Positions 1 through 9,116 of a stretch of 64,000 bases of DNA are shown here, in pieces (the stretch's first letter is position 1; every line of letters begins with the position of its first letter). This stretch comes from Vibrio qingdaonensis (GTDB lineage Bacteria; Pseudomonadota; Gammaproteobacteria; Enterobacterales; Vibrionaceae): positions 32,886-96,885 of the forward strand of contig NZ_JAKRRY010000022.1 of the NCBI RefSeq assembly GCF_026191675.1, written 5' to 3'. Both the position numbers and the translations under genes were made by a program. The notes under the pieces are model-generated. The model was given only the letters and a program-made list of their open reading frames with translations, had not been told where the DNA came from and did no database searches.

Positions 1-323
1 ACATTTTCTAACTCAGATAGCCTCTCAGACACATAAGTAATCCGCTCCTCACGTTCGGATAGATCTTGCTCTAAGGCCTGTTTTAAATGCTGTAGGTTAG
101 TCAGTGCATTTTCCATGCTCTGAGATTCATTCGTCAGTTTGGCTTGCTCTAATTGCGCATCATCAACACTATTGTATAAATGCAAAATAAGGAGCATCGC
201 GGACACTACGCCAACAGCGGTGACACTGGCTAAACTTTTAAGGCTGCGCCGCATCCGCTTGCTCAGTTGCCAATGCGTAGAGCCATTGATGGTTGAAATC
301 GATATGGTTAGCTGGTCTTTCAT
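1..323 (-). CDS. M23-peptidase-like membrane protein, N-terminal part (truncated by window edge)
   Basis: The minus strand is open from an ATG at 323 to the window edge, giving about 107 residues. The protein begins MKDQLTISIS, has a basic stretch (KRMRRSLKS), one membrane helix at about residues 30-50, then a Glu/Gln/Leu-rich coiled coil. This layout (short cytoplasmic tail, one helix, coiled coil) is typical of the N-terminus of LytM/M23 cell-wall endopeptidases in Vibrio, but the catalytic domain would lie outside the window, so the assignment is by resemblance only. An upstream in-frame ATG at 344 has no ribosome site, whereas GACGG precedes the ATG at 323, so 323 is preferred. Confidence 0.6.
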   Translation of the reverse strand, partial: MKDQLTISISTINGSTHWQLSKRMRRSLKSLASVTAVGVVSAMLLILHLYNSVDDAQLEQAKLTNESQSMENALTNLQHLKQALEQDLSEREERITYVSERLSELEN

Positions 324-387
324 GTATGTAACCGTCTTTTCCATGACTGAGAATAAGAGCACTAACGACGTGCGACATCACGAATAA

Positions 388-760
388 TCGTGATATTGCT
401 CATTAACTTACTCAATCGTTTTGCTGGGTACTAGTCTAAAAAAAGTGGAAAATGTCAGGACGTGATTTGGTGTCAAATAATTAATAAAAATAATAAGTTA
501 ACCTTAATATCCACACCAAAAGAACCGCAACACTCTTCGTTTTGATTATGGCGACAAGCATCCACACTCTCGCTTACTTTACCCGACATCAATCCGCCTA
601 AAATCCGCCTAAGAAACAAGATGGTGGACGCTCGCTGTCATAACCATCCATAATTGATTAATTAAAAAGTAGTCTCACATCATAACTTCATGAAAATTGG
701 CTAGAAAACGACAAAAAGCCTTCTAATATTGATCCTATAACGACATAAAAAGGGCGCAAT
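388..760. other. Intergenic region between divergent M23-like gene and exporter operon
   Basis: I see no gene in this AT-rich stretch, which must hold the promoters of both divergent transcription units. An exact 11-bp tandem duplication of AATCCGCCTAA lies at 591-612. The ribosome site AAAAGGGCG directly precedes the HlyD-family gene. No operator could be assigned to a known regulator. Confidence 0.5.
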
Positions 761-1717
761 ATGAAGCGGTTATTTCTCATCATTTTTCCATTGATTTTCA
801 CACTGTTGGGATGTCAATCTGAAGAGCAAAACAAAGCACTGGGCACACTTGAGCGTGACCGGATCACCTTTTCTGCCACCGCCAGTGAAATTATCCGTGA
901 ACTGCCTATTCGCGAAGGAAGCCTAGTCACCACAGGGGATGTGCTCGTCAAACTGGATACGAAACGCCAAGAAGCCATCCTTGCTCATGCTATCGCCGAG
1001 CAAGCTAAAGCCACAGCCTACTTACTTCGCTTAACCAATGGAGAACGACCTGAAGACATTGCCGCCGCCCAAGCAAAAGTGGACATGGCACAAGCGCGCT
1101 TAACGGAAGCTCAACAAAACTATTCTCGGGCATCAGAGTTGGTACGTAAAAAGCTCGCAAGCCAATCACAAAAAGATCAAGCCGTCGCTAACCGCGATGC
1201 CGCTCAGGCAGAGCTAAATTCCAGTCAAGAGGAATACTCTAAACTCACAGCCGGGACACGCCCTGAAGACATTGCCCAAGCGGAAGCCGCACTTGCCGCC
1301 GCGACTGCGGAAGTTGCACTGCAAACGCAACAACTCGATGAACTGACCATTGTCGCCACTCGTAATGGCGTTTTAGATAACCTCCCCTATAACCTAGGCG
1401 AACGAGTCCCCGTTGGCGCCTTTGTTGCGGTGGTGCTCGCTGATCGTATCCCCTATGCGCGTGTCTACGTTCCCGCATCCGTTCGCGTTAAATTTATTCC
1501 AGGTCTTGAGGTTAACGTTTATGTCGACGGGCTCGAGGCTCCCTTACCAGGAAAGGTTCGCTGGGTCGCGACAGATCCTTCTTTTACCCCATACTACGCA
1601 CTCACAGAAGATGAAAGATCGCGCTTAATGTATCTCGCCGAAGTTGACCTTGGCAGTCAAGCTGAACTCCTACCAAGTGGGGTTCCCGCTCAAGTGGATT
1701 TAGAAGGGTTACAGTAG
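761..1717 (+). CDS. HlyD-family membrane-fusion lipoprotein of an ABC exporter
   Basis: A 318-residue periplasmic adaptor. A lipoprotein signal ends in the lipobox LLGC with the lipidated Cys at residue 18. The biotinyl-lipoyl half (about 30-65) is followed by a long alpha-helical hairpin whose two arms each begin with a G-x-RPEDIA motif, then the second lipoyl half and a beta-barrel domain. It should bridge the inner-membrane permease to an outer-membrane channel of TolC type; no channel gene is nearby. The stop codon abuts the ATPase start, so the three genes form a tight operon resembling E. coli ybhG-ybhF-ybhS/R but with one permease. Substrate unknown. Confidence 0.9.
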   Translation: MKRLFLIIFPLIFTLLGCQSEEQNKALGTLERDRITFSATASEIIRELPIREGSLVTTGDVLVKLDTKRQEAILAHAIAEQAKATAYLLRLTNGERPEDIAAAQAKVDMAQARLTEAQQNYSRASELVRKKLASQSQKDQAVANRDAAQAELNSSQEEYSKLTAGTRPEDIAQAEAALAAATAEVALQTQQLDELTIVATRNGVLDNLPYNLGERVPVGAFVAVVLADRIPYARVYVPASVRVKFIPGLEVNVYVDGLEAPLPGKVRWVATDPSFTPYYALTEDERSRLMYLAEVDLGSQAELLPSGVPAQVDLEGLQ

Positions 1718-2644
1718 ATGTCTGATATTGCCGTTTCAGCTCAAAACATGGTGAAAAAATTTGGTCACTTCACCGCGATCAATAACATTAGCCTATCCAT
1801 TCCAAAAGGCAGTATTTATGGTTTTCTTGGTCCAAACGGTTGTGGAAAATCCACAACGATTCGCATGCTTACCGGGCTACTTAGACCCACGGCCGGAGAG
1901 ATTGAGGTTCTCGGTTTGAGTATTCCTGAACAGTCGGAAGCGCTGCGACTAAAAATTGGTTACATGACACAAAAATTCTCACTCTACGACGATCTCACGG
2001 TCAACGAAAATCTGCAATTTATCGGGCAGATCTTTGGGATGACTGCGCAGCAACGTAAGCAACGGCTAGACGAACAACTCACGGTCTATGGATTAAGGAA
2101 CCTTCAAAAACAACGCGTCAGCGGCATGAGCGGGGGACAAAAACAACGGCTCGCCTTAGCGGCTGCCACGATGCACAAACCCGAATTGCTGTTTTTAGAT
2201 GAACCCACCTCAGCGGTCGATCCTGAGAATCGTCGAGAATTCTGGGAGCAACTGTTTGATCTTAGTGATCAAGGCACCACTATCCTCGTCACGACGCACT
2301 ACATGGACGAGGCTGAGCGCTGCCATCGGCTCGCTATCATGGAAGCGGGTGAAATGCGCGCCGATGATGAACCAGAAATTCTAATGAGCAATATGGGTGT
2401 CAATATTGTCGAAGTCAAAGCCAACCAACTTCGAGCCCTGAAAGATAAAGTACTACAAAGATCCGAGGTACGTTCTGCCGCTCAGTTAGGGATCCGCCTG
2501 CGCATTTTGATTAACCAATCCGTTGTGGATCCTATCGGTTGGTTACGTAGCCAGTTTCCTGAACTTCAGCACGCCGAACTGACGCCCGCGAGACCAAGCC
2601 TTGAAGACGTCTTTGTCTCGGTAACAGGAGAGGGAAGACAATGA
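1718..2644 (+). CDS. ABC exporter ATPase subunit
   Basis: A 308-residue cytoplasmic ATPase of the ABC-2/drug-exporter type. Visible motifs are Walker A GPNGCGKST (residues 38-46), the signature SGGQKQRL, Walker B LLFLDEPTSAVDP with the catalytic Glu, and the H-loop TTHYMDEAE. About 80 C-terminal residues form the accessory domain common in this subfamily (ending DVFVSVTGE). Its start directly follows the adaptor stop, and its stop overlaps the permease start as ATGA, implying translational coupling. Confidence 0.93.
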   Translation: MSDIAVSAQNMVKKFGHFTAINNISLSIPKGSIYGFLGPNGCGKSTTIRMLTGLLRPTAGEIEVLGLSIPEQSEALRLKIGYMTQKFSLYDDLTVNENLQFIGQIFGMTAQQRKQRLDEQLTVYGLRNLQKQRVSGMSGGQKQRLALAAATMHKPELLFLDEPTSAVDPENRREFWEQLFDLSDQGTTILVTTHYMDEAERCHRLAIMEAGEMRADDEPEILMSNMGVNIVEVKANQLRALKDKVLQRSEVRSAAQLGIRLRILINQSVVDPIGWLRSQFPELQHAELTPARPSLEDVFVSVTGEGRQ

Positions 2645-3741
2645 AAAGCCTATCTCGAATAAGCGCCATCATGGTGAAAGAAATTCGTCAGTTATCACGC
2701 GACCGAATCACCTTTGGCATGGTTGTCATGATCCCTCTCATTCAATTACTGCTTTTTGGCTTTGCCATGAATACTGATGTCAGAAACATTCCCATCGCGG
2801 TTGTCGACCAAAGTGGTTCTGTTCCTGGAAGAATCATTACCGAAGCGATTAAAGTGACTCAAGTCGTCACGGTTAAAACCCACTACGCGACCGTTACTGA
2901 AGCAGAAGCCGCCATTAAAAAAGGTGTGGTTCGTGCCGCGCTAATTCTCCCTTCCGATTTAGGGCAGCGCATTACCCATCATGACATACTAGGCCAATGG
3001 CTGGTCGACGGTTCTGATACCATGATCAGCTCAGCATTACTTGCACTTCAGACCATGCCAATTAAGGCTTTTTCTATTGCTGGCTATCAACCAAATCAAG
3101 CCAAAACCTTTGAGGCAACGCTACTCTACAACCCCAGTCGTCGCTCCGCTGTAAATATTGTTCCTGGACTTCTTGGCGTCATTTTAACGATGACAATGAT
3201 TTTATTTACCAGCGCGGCAATCGTTCGAGAACGTGAACGCGGAAACTTAGAGCTGTTGATTACTACGCCTATTCATTCTCTTGAACTAATGGTGGGAAAG
3301 ATCGTCCCCTATATCTTTATTGGGCTGCTTCAAATCTTTATTATTCTCGGACTTGGTTATGTTATTTTTAACGTCCCAATCAATGGGGCACTTAGTCAAA
3401 TATTGCTCGGCAGTTTACTCTTTATTGCCGCCAGCCTTACCTTGGGGCTGGTCATTTCCACCATCGCACAAACTCAGCTACAAGCGATGCAAATGACCGT
3501 ATTCATCTTGCTGCCTTCCATTTTGCTATCCGGTTTTATGTTTCCCTATGAAGCCATGCCAGCCGCCGCTCAGTGGGTCGCAGAAGCGCTCCCTGCCACC
3601 CATTTTATGCGCATGATTCGTGGCATCATTTTGCGCGGCGCCGATTTGACCGATGTTTGGAGAGACTCGCTTTGGCTAGCATGCTTTACGTTAGTTGGGA
3701 TGGCCGTCGCAGCGTCTAGATTTAAGAAAAGCTTGGATTAA
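2641..3741 (+). CDS. ABC-2 type permease
   Basis: A 366-residue inner-membrane permease of the ABC-2 family (YbhR/YhhJ-like). One N-terminal membrane helix (about 25-45) is followed by a periplasmic domain of roughly 130 residues and then five helices toward the C-terminus. The conserved region EREREGNLELL-like is present as RERERGNLELLITTP. The start overlaps the ATPase stop by four bases. With only one permease gene it presumably acts as a homodimer. A symmetrical terminator follows. Confidence 0.9.
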   Translation: MKSLSRISAIMVKEIRQLSRDRITFGMVVMIPLIQLLLFGFAMNTDVRNIPIAVVDQSGSVPGRIITEAIKVTQVVTVKTHYATVTEAEAAIKKGVVRAALILPSDLGQRITHHDILGQWLVDGSDTMISSALLALQTMPIKAFSIAGYQPNQAKTFEATLLYNPSRRSAVNIVPGLLGVILTMTMILFTSAAIVRERERGNLELLITTPIHSLELMVGKIVPYIFIGLLQIFIILGLGYVIFNVPINGALSQILLGSLLFIAASLTLGLVISTIAQTQLQAMQMTVFILLPSILLSGFMFPYEAMPAAAQWVAEALPATHFMRMIRGIILRGADLTDVWRDSLWLACFTLVGMAVAASRFKKSLD

Positions 3742-3794
3742 CCGCTTGTTATATCGCCCTATTTTCAAGCACACTATTTTGCTGACCGCACGAA

Positions 3795-3822
3795 AAAGGC
3801 AGTGCGATATCGCACTGCCTTT
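3795..3822. terminator. Bidirectional hairpin terminator
   Basis: A perfect 12-bp stem (AAAGGCAGTGCG against CGCACTGCCTTT) with an ATAT loop lies between the converging exporter operon and porin gene. A/T tracts on both sides let it serve both strands. Confidence 0.85.
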
Positions 3823-3864
3823 AAAATTTTTATCGTCGCGAAGTAAACCGCGATTCAATAACGT

Positions 3865-4581
3865 TTAGAAGTTAAACGTTACACCCGCACGGATACGGTT
3901 TTCTGTTTTAGACTCGAATACGCCGTTGTTTAGAGCGCCGTAAGTCTTGTCAAGAATTTGGTAATCAATATATGGTGCCCAAGATTCGAAACCAGTGTAT
4001 TTAACTTGGAACGTGTGCTCCCACTTAGTATCTGCTTTGTCACCATTATTGCCCGTGTATGCGCCGCCATCTTTTTGGTTGATGTACGCTGGGTTATATT
4101 CTAGGTTGAAGTCAGAAACATTGTAACCAATCCAAGCGTCAACTTGGTTAGTATCGTTCGTTGTGCCACCAGAAACGCTGTTTGTCGCCGCTTGGTAACG
4201 GTAACGTGCTGCCGTGTAGAAGTTACCTGTTGCGTACGTCGCTTTTAGGTAAGGACGGTATTCTGTGTGGTCTGAACCATTCCAGTATACGAAACCAGGA
4301 GTCAACGTAACGTTGTCGTTGATTGCCCAGTTATAGTTAAGCTCTGTTTCAAATGCTGCAACGTTTTTGCCAGAGTTGCTGAACAGTTTATCACCTTGAG
4401 CTTGTGTACCTTCAAGGTGGATCTGCCAATCTTCTGCAAAATCAAAGCCCGCACGTACACGAGTTTCGTATGTTTTTGCTTCTGTCTTGTATGCGCCACG
4501 AACATCAACATAAGTTGCGCTTGCAGGAAGAGCAACAGCGGCAACAAGTGTTGCTGCTAGAGTCAGTTTTAAAGTTTTCAT
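3865..4581 (-). CDS. KdgM/OmpL-family outer-membrane porin
   Basis: A 238-residue precursor with a signal peptide ending ALPASA before TYVDVRG, followed by alternating beta strands and a C-terminal Phe (RAGVTFNF), the signature for outer-membrane insertion. Size and sequence fit the KdgM/NanC family of 12-stranded monomeric porins that pass acidic oligosaccharides such as oligogalacturonate or sialic acid. No uronate or sialate catabolic genes are adjacent, so the solute is unknown. GGAG eight bases upstream supports the start. A CRP-like site lies upstream. Confidence 0.85.
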   Translation of the reverse strand: MKTLKLTLAATLVAAVALPASATYVDVRGAYKTEAKTYETRVRAGFDFAEDWQIHLEGTQAQGDKLFSNSGKNVAAFETELNYNWAINDNVTLTPGFVYWNGSDHTEYRPYLKATYATGNFYTAARYRYQAATNSVSGGTTNDTNQVDAWIGYNVSDFNLEYNPAYINQKDGGAYTGNNGDKADTKWEHTFQVKYTGFESWAPYIDYQILDKTYGALNNGVFESKTENRIRAGVTFNF

Positions 4582-4739
4582 GATAAAGCTCCGTATAGAA
4601 CAGGAATGCCAACGGCATCAGATTTAACGTGCTAACAAGTAAGGCCACTGCCAAGCATCCTTAATTGCAACACTGAACGGAGGTCAGAATATGATTTTGT
4701 TCCGCTGAAATGTCATAGCAGTGTCAACAGAAAAGTTTA

Positions 4740-4755
4740 AGTGATAAGCGTCACA
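4740..4755 (-). promoter_or_regulatory. Candidate CRP site upstream of the KdgM-type porin
   Basis: AGTGATAAGCGTCACA matches the CRP consensus TGTGA-N6-TCACA at nine of ten half-site bases. It sits about 160 bp before the porin start in a 347-bp gap (4582-4928) that otherwise holds no gene. Catabolite control would suit a sugar porin, but no promoter was placed. Confidence 0.5.
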
Positions 4756-4850
4756 AGAAAAGCATCGAAAGGTGATTATGCAAACACAAATTAACCCCAA
4801 AAAAATAACAATATCACAATAATGAATCACAAATGATTATTTTAGTGAGG

Positions 4851-4873
4851 AAATGAAAGCATTTATTTCATTT
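4851..4873. promoter_or_regulatory. Inverted repeat AAATGAAA-N7-TTTCATTT
   Basis: Perfect 8-bp arms separated by seven bases. The arms resemble the KdgR operator (TGAAA-N5-TTTCA), though the spacing is two bases longer. It lies about 270 bp from the porin start and just past the 3' end of the Sel1 gene, so its target is uncertain. Confidence 0.3.
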
Positions 4874-4928
4874 ATGATTCAAAGCCGAGCCATTTAATCG
4901 ATTAACGCTAACCAGCTTATGAAAACTA

Positions 4929-6170
4929 TCATTTCACAAAGGTTTGTTGGTAGTTCGAATAGTGCCCTGGGGAGCTCGACGCTATCGAATCGCGATGGGA
5001 TTCACTCGCTAACGTCGAGGCCGAGCTTGTTGAGTCGCTGGAAGAGTGCTGATCGGTAGACATCTGCGTTTGCGTATCTTGCGCCTTATGCGCTGAACTC
5101 TCGTCAACAGGGCCCCGCTCAGAGTCCTTCAAACTATCCTCGTCATTACTTAATCTATCTTCTAGTTCAAATAACGGCAATTGACGTTTATATAATTTGT
5201 TTAGCGCCTTAATGAGTGAATGCTTAACCATTGAGCTCAACTGCAGCTTTTTTAGCACTGGCTTTGCTAATGATTGCAACCCAACCACCGAATCCACTCC
5301 GAGTGTCGAACCCACACTATCACGCACCGCTTTAGCGGGTTCATACCCTAAATGTGCCGACATAAACAGCCATATATAAGCAATGGCCGCACCGTTAGGC
5401 GCAATATCTCGCCACGCTTCGCCGGCAAAAAACATCGCTTCCACGCTGCCTTTTTCCGCCGCTCGTTCTAACCAATAACAGCCACGCTCGGTACTTTGTT
5501 CTACGCCCACCCCTTTTAGGTAGTTAAGCCCAAGCTTGGTCATGGCTTCTGTATTTTGTTTCTCTGCGCCTTGTGCGAACCATTGCGTCGATTGTTTGGG
5601 TGACGGCAGCGGGTTGTCAGGTGATACGCTCCAATCGCCCATGAAAAGCATCGCTTCTAGGTTGCCCTCTTGCGCCACCTCCTCAATCACCGCAATACCT
5701 TTAGGAATATTGCACTCCACACCTCGTCCATGAACTAAGGCTTTCGCTGCCTCAAACTTCGCGTGTAAATCGCCTTCTGCTCCAGCAATGCACAAACGCC
5801 AGTAATTGGCTTGCTCACGAAGCACCATATCTTCGCGTTTAGACTCACTTAAACGAACCATGCCATACATGCCAGTGATATTGTCTAACTGCGCGGCTTT
5901 TTGATACCAATACAAGGCTTCTTGGATGTTTTTCCGTTCGGCTTCTTTCGCTAAAAACAGCATGGTTGGTGTATGACCGGTTTCAGCTTTGAAAATTCGA
6001 TCTTTGCGCTCTTGCTGTCGAGCCTTTTCAATCGTCCGCCGATACGCTGCTTCTCGTGCAATGCGTTCTTGCTCCAATCGCTTTTTTCGAATAGATAAGG
6101 AAAACATCCAAACAAACGCCAAAATGAGCGAAAGGCTTGTTGCACCGATAGCGATAGAAAGTGTCGACAT
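4929..6170 (-). CDS. Membrane-anchored Sel1-repeat protein
   Basis: A 413-residue protein with an N-terminal membrane helix (about residues 5-27), a charged Arg/Glu-rich linker, and then several Sel1-like repeats of about 36 residues recognisable from phrases such as EALYWYQKAAQLDN, GYEPAKAV and STERGCYWLERAAEKGSVEAMF. The last 80 residues are Ser/Thr/Asp-rich and probably disordered. Sel1 repeats are protein-interaction scaffolds. No partner is evident nearby, and the ribosome site is weak. Confidence 0.8.
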   Translation of the reverse strand: MSTLSIAIGATSLSLILAFVWMFSLSIRKKRLEQERIAREAAYRRTIEKARQQERKDRIFKAETGHTPTMLFLAKEAERKNIQEALYWYQKAAQLDNITGMYGMVRLSESKREDMVLREQANYWRLCIAGAEGDLHAKFEAAKALVHGRGVECNIPKGIAVIEEVAQEGNLEAMLFMGDWSVSPDNPLPSPKQSTQWFAQGAEKQNTEAMTKLGLNYLKGVGVEQSTERGCYWLERAAEKGSVEAMFFAGEAWRDIAPNGAAIAYIWLFMSAHLGYEPAKAVRDSVGSTLGVDSVVGLQSLAKPVLKKLQLSSMVKHSLIKALNKLYKRQLPLFELEDRLSNDEDSLKDSERGPVDESSAHKAQDTQTQMSTDQHSSSDSTSSASTLASESHRDSIASSSPGHYSNYQQTFVK

Positions 6171-6365
6171 AAAATAGAAAGCTCATTAAGTGTAATTACT
6201 TAGTTATAGTAACGGCAGGTTTACCATTAAATGAAGCATCTTTGACGATCCGCCACACGGTTTTACATCTTTTCCCCTGTAATTGCTCAATCCAAAGCCA
6301 AAACGACACTTTCACCCTTTCCCGGCGACAAATTCGAGACCCTGTAAATAATTCTAAGCAATAAA

Positions 6366-6415
6366 AAACCCCGGAGCACCAGTCGCTTTGGCGCAACATG
6401 TGTTATCCAGGGTTT
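6366..6415 (-). terminator. Terminator of the lamB-malM operon
   Basis: Read on the minus strand, AAACCCTGG pairs with CCGGGGTTT (one mismatch) and an inner GCGCCA/TGGTGC stem lies inside, followed by a run of six T. It begins about 20 bp after the malM stop. An open frame at 6196-6399 starts inside this hairpin and is not considered real. Confidence 0.75.
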
Positions 6416-6433
6416 AAAAACTGTACCGCGATA

Positions 6434-7291
6434 TTATTTCTTACGGTTAATGGCCTTCACAAACACTGCTTGTGCCCCTTCGATATTTAAGGCTTTGGCT
6501 TCATCAAGTAAGCTTAGTGCTTTAGGGATGTTGTCTTCTGAAACGGCTTTTTGGATGGCGGTATGGTAGTAATTTTTTGTTTCTGGCTGAACCGTCACCG
6601 AAGTGGTAGCTACTACTGCGCCAGTTATTACCCCAGAGTTAGCTCCTAAATCAGACACTACTTTTCTTGAGCCAAGGCTTAGTGTTTCTAATTCTAGGGT
6701 TAGCTCACCAGTATAACTATGTACAAATTTTGGATCAGTAACAATAGGACGAGGTTCACCCGCTTCTTCAGCTCTAACTCTCGCTGGATGCGGCACTGTT
6801 ATCATCTTACCTACATCTGACGCCTGTGTATAAATAATCATATAAGGCATCTTTTGTGCGTCAACTTCGAAGCTAGCAATATAGCGGTTGGCATCGAACA
6901 TATCAGAGAATCGGATATTAAACTCATCCAAACTTATCGTACGAGCAACATTATATTCTTTATCAAGCAACTGGACTGTCGGCGCAAACACTTCTTTTCC
7001 TAGCATTTTACTGCTTAACGTAAGCTTCACTTTTCCAGAACGAGGAGAAAACTCAAACGCATTGAAAAAACTCTTCCCCGATACAAAATTCCAAACAGGC
7101 GCAGAATCATCAATAATAAATCCAACATTTTCCACTTTGTCCAATTCGACCCAAGCAAAGTCTTTTTTACTAATACAGCATACATCCTCAGCACTCATTT
7201 GCGAGGTGGATATGGTGGGTTTAATAACAGAATTACTCGCACACCCTACGACACTCAACCCAAGTAGCAGTGCTAAAATATTTTTATTCAT
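6434..7291 (-). CDS. malM: MalM-type maltose operon periplasmic lipoprotein
   Basis: A 285-residue lipoprotein with lipobox SVVGC (Cys17), an N-terminal domain of about 130 residues and a C-terminal beta-rich region, matching MalM in length and position. MalM is encoded after lamB in enterobacteria; its role in maltodextrin uptake is not well defined. An upstream in-frame ATG at 7303 lacks a ribosome site, while GGTGGA precedes the ATG at 7291, so the latter was chosen. It is co-transcribed with lamB across a short gap containing a hairpin. Confidence 0.85.
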   Translation of the reverse strand: MNKNILALLLGLSVVGCASNSVIKPTISTSQMSAEDVCCISKKDFAWVELDKVENVGFIIDDSAPVWNFVSGKSFFNAFEFSPRSGKVKLTLSSKMLGKEVFAPTVQLLDKEYNVARTISLDEFNIRFSDMFDANRYIASFEVDAQKMPYMIIYTQASDVGKMITVPHPARVRAEEAGEPRPIVTDPKFVHSYTGELTLELETLSLGSRKVVSDLGANSGVITGAVVATTSVTVQPETKNYYHTAIQKAVSEDNIPKALSLLDEAKALNIEGAQAVFVKAINRKK

Positions 7292-7315
7292 AATATCCAC
7301 CATTAAGAGTAAAAG

Positions 7316-7337
7316 GAGGTAGTCCTTAGACTACCTC
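7316..7337 (-). other. Intercistronic hairpin between lamB and malM
   Basis: A perfect 9-bp stem (GAGGTAGTC/GACTACCTC) with a four-base loop and no T run. By analogy with the hairpins after E. coli lamB, it may stabilise the porin message and lower malM expression (inference). Confidence 0.6.
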
Positions 7338-7378
7338 AGTAACGCTTAGATTTATCCTATAAGTTTAAATCTCATTGA

Positions 7379-8731
7379 TTAGAACCAGATTTCAGCTTCA
7401 ACACCAAAGCGAGTCTCTGAACTATCTGAAGCACCATTACTCCACTTATAGTTGCTATCACTCGATGACATATATGCAACGTATGGCTTTATCTGAGGAC
7501 GTCCCCAATAGTCAGCGTTAACCGTAAACACTGGTGCTAAAGTCGCAGAATAGAAACTCGTGTTCTTATCTTCACGACCCCAAGCAGGAACGCCACCATC
7601 TTCACCTAACGCTTCTATTGCATACGTTAGCGTTGCTTCCCAACGGAAGTTCTCATTCACTTTATAAGTTGGGGTTGCACCAACAATAAATCTAGATAAA
7701 CCGTCTTTAGAGCCCCAAACTTGATCTGTTTCCGAATTGGTCAAATTCCAATATGTCAGTTCAGTGCCTAACTGGATTTTATCTGTAATATTTGCAACAC
7801 CGTATGATGTAAAGAAAATAGATTGGTCGTCTTTCTGCCAGTTGCCACTCCACTGACCAAAGTTAACGCCACGGTTTGCCGCAACACCCTTACCATAAGT
7901 AATCGCTGATGTTGTCCAGCCATCAAAGCCATAGTAATCACGAGAATAAGTAACAGCGAGACCATAACCATCTTTTGCCGTGTTGTCTTCTTCTACGTTA
8001 GCACGTGTCATTAATTTAGCATCGAAATCAAAACGACCACCTAATGCTTCAACACCATAAAAATAAAGATCGACTGAAGTCATTGTTGTACTACGTTGCT
8101 TATCATCTAAACCATTATTCTTACAGCTAGAGTTATCACCAGTATTAGTATCGAAACAGCTGCCTTCACCAGAGTCTGCAGACATCACCGCAATACCCAT
8201 ATCGTTATATTGAATACCGCCACCAACACCTGACGATTGTTTCCAGAATTCTTTAGTAATAATACCCGCTTGACGGTTCAGATAACGCTTACCAGTCCAG
8301 ATGCTTGTCCCCTCTTTAAAATAGGATAAGTCACCAAGCTCAACGTAGGCTTCTTTAAATTCTAATTGTCCCGTTTCCAAATGACCTTCATTACCTGAAG
8401 AAGAACCATAGAATCCACGACCATTGCCACCCTCGTTATTACCATACTCGGTTTTAAGTACGTACTTAGACCATGCACCACTCTCGTAGTTATTCCCTTT
8501 GGTTACGGTGAACTCTACTTGATTTGGATTACCTGAAAATGGCGCACCTGCAGCACGATAATCACGGCGATGTTCCCATGTTTCATTCAATGCCAAAGAT
8601 TGTCCGACATTATAAAGCATGTGACCATAACCATTCACTTGCCAACCTTCTTGTACTTTGTCGTCGGCCATTACAGTTCCCGACGCTAGCACACCAACCA
8701 CTGCAGCAGCTATTACACTTACTTTTTTCAT
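7379..8731 (-). CDS. lamB: Maltoporin
   Basis: A 450-residue outer-membrane porin with a signal peptide ending TVMA before DDKVQEGWQVNGYGH, many aromatic-rich beta strands (for example GKRYLNRQAGI and YYGFDGWTT), and a C-terminal EAEIWF ending in Phe. The WTGKRY motif and the length fit the LamB family, an 18-strand trimer that passes maltose and maltodextrins. Neighbours malM and a debranching enzyme agree. GGAG lies eight bases before the start. MalT-box-like sequences lie in the divergent promoter region. Confidence 0.92.
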   Translation of the reverse strand: MKKVSVIAAAVVGVLASGTVMADDKVQEGWQVNGYGHMLYNVGQSLALNETWEHRRDYRAAGAPFSGNPNQVEFTVTKGNNYESGAWSKYVLKTEYGNNEGGNGRGFYGSSSGNEGHLETGQLEFKEAYVELGDLSYFKEGTSIWTGKRYLNRQAGIITKEFWKQSSGVGGGIQYNDMGIAVMSADSGEGSCFDTNTGDNSSCKNNGLDDKQRSTTMTSVDLYFYGVEALGGRFDFDAKLMTRANVEEDNTAKDGYGLAVTYSRDYYGFDGWTTSAITYGKGVAANRGVNFGQWSGNWQKDDQSIFFTSYGVANITDKIQLGTELTYWNLTNSETDQVWGSKDGLSRFIVGATPTYKVNENFRWEATLTYAIEALGEDGGVPAWGREDKNTSFYSATLAPVFTVNADYWGRPQIKPYVAYMSSSDSNYKWSNGASDSSETRFGVEAEIWF

Positions 8732-8903
8732 TAGAAAACTCCGTTTAACTTATTGTTATATTCATTCTTGTTGAGCGCTATGGAGGCAGTACCACGCCCT
8801 CAACACTTGAAATATCGGTTTTAGGGTCCCGAGTTCATTGAACGAAATGAACATTAACGAAGTCATAGGTGAAACACGTCCTCCACCTTGCTTTTATAAA
8901 GGG

Positions 8904-8977
8904 GGGGATGAGAAAGGATGAGAAAAATAACCGTACGCCATTTCTTTTGCCCTGATCACAGATTTAGGGGGGAGTAG
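8904..8977 (+). promoter_or_regulatory. Candidate MalT boxes between lamB and glgX
   Basis: GGGGATGAGA (8904-8913) and AAGGATGAGA (8914-8923) are direct repeats, and GGGGGAGTAG (8968-8977) is a third relative. They resemble the MalT box GGGGA[T/G]GAGG. A half-site TGTGA of a possible CRP site (reverse strand, near 8955) lies between. The 433-bp divergent gap holds no gene, so these sites could serve both directions. Confidence 0.55.
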
Positions 8978-9075
8978 TATGGATATTGATAATGGATTGA
9001 CGCGCAAAGTACGCTTTATGTCACTTTTCTTAACGAATTGGTAAAATTAGTGAAATAAAATTACATTTAAATTTC

Positions 9076-9116
9076 TGTGATCTAGGCTTGACCTAAAGTT
9101 GACAAACCTATTAACT
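9076..9116 (+). promoter_or_regulatory. Possible CRP-overlapped promoter of glgX
   Basis: TGTGATCTAGGCTTGA has one good CRP half-site and a poor second half. It overlaps a -35-like TTGACC (9088-9093), with a weak -10 candidate TTAACT 17 bp later. The arrangement suits class II CRP activation, but the match is modest. Confidence 0.3.

Noticed and set aside
139..387. 82-residue plus-strand frame at the left end
   Set aside because: It is antisense to the M23-like gene, whose reading frame, membrane helix and start are more convincing.
6196..6399. 67-residue open frame on the minus strand after malM
   Set aside because: It starts inside the malM terminator hairpin and lacks a ribosome site, so I treat it as chance.
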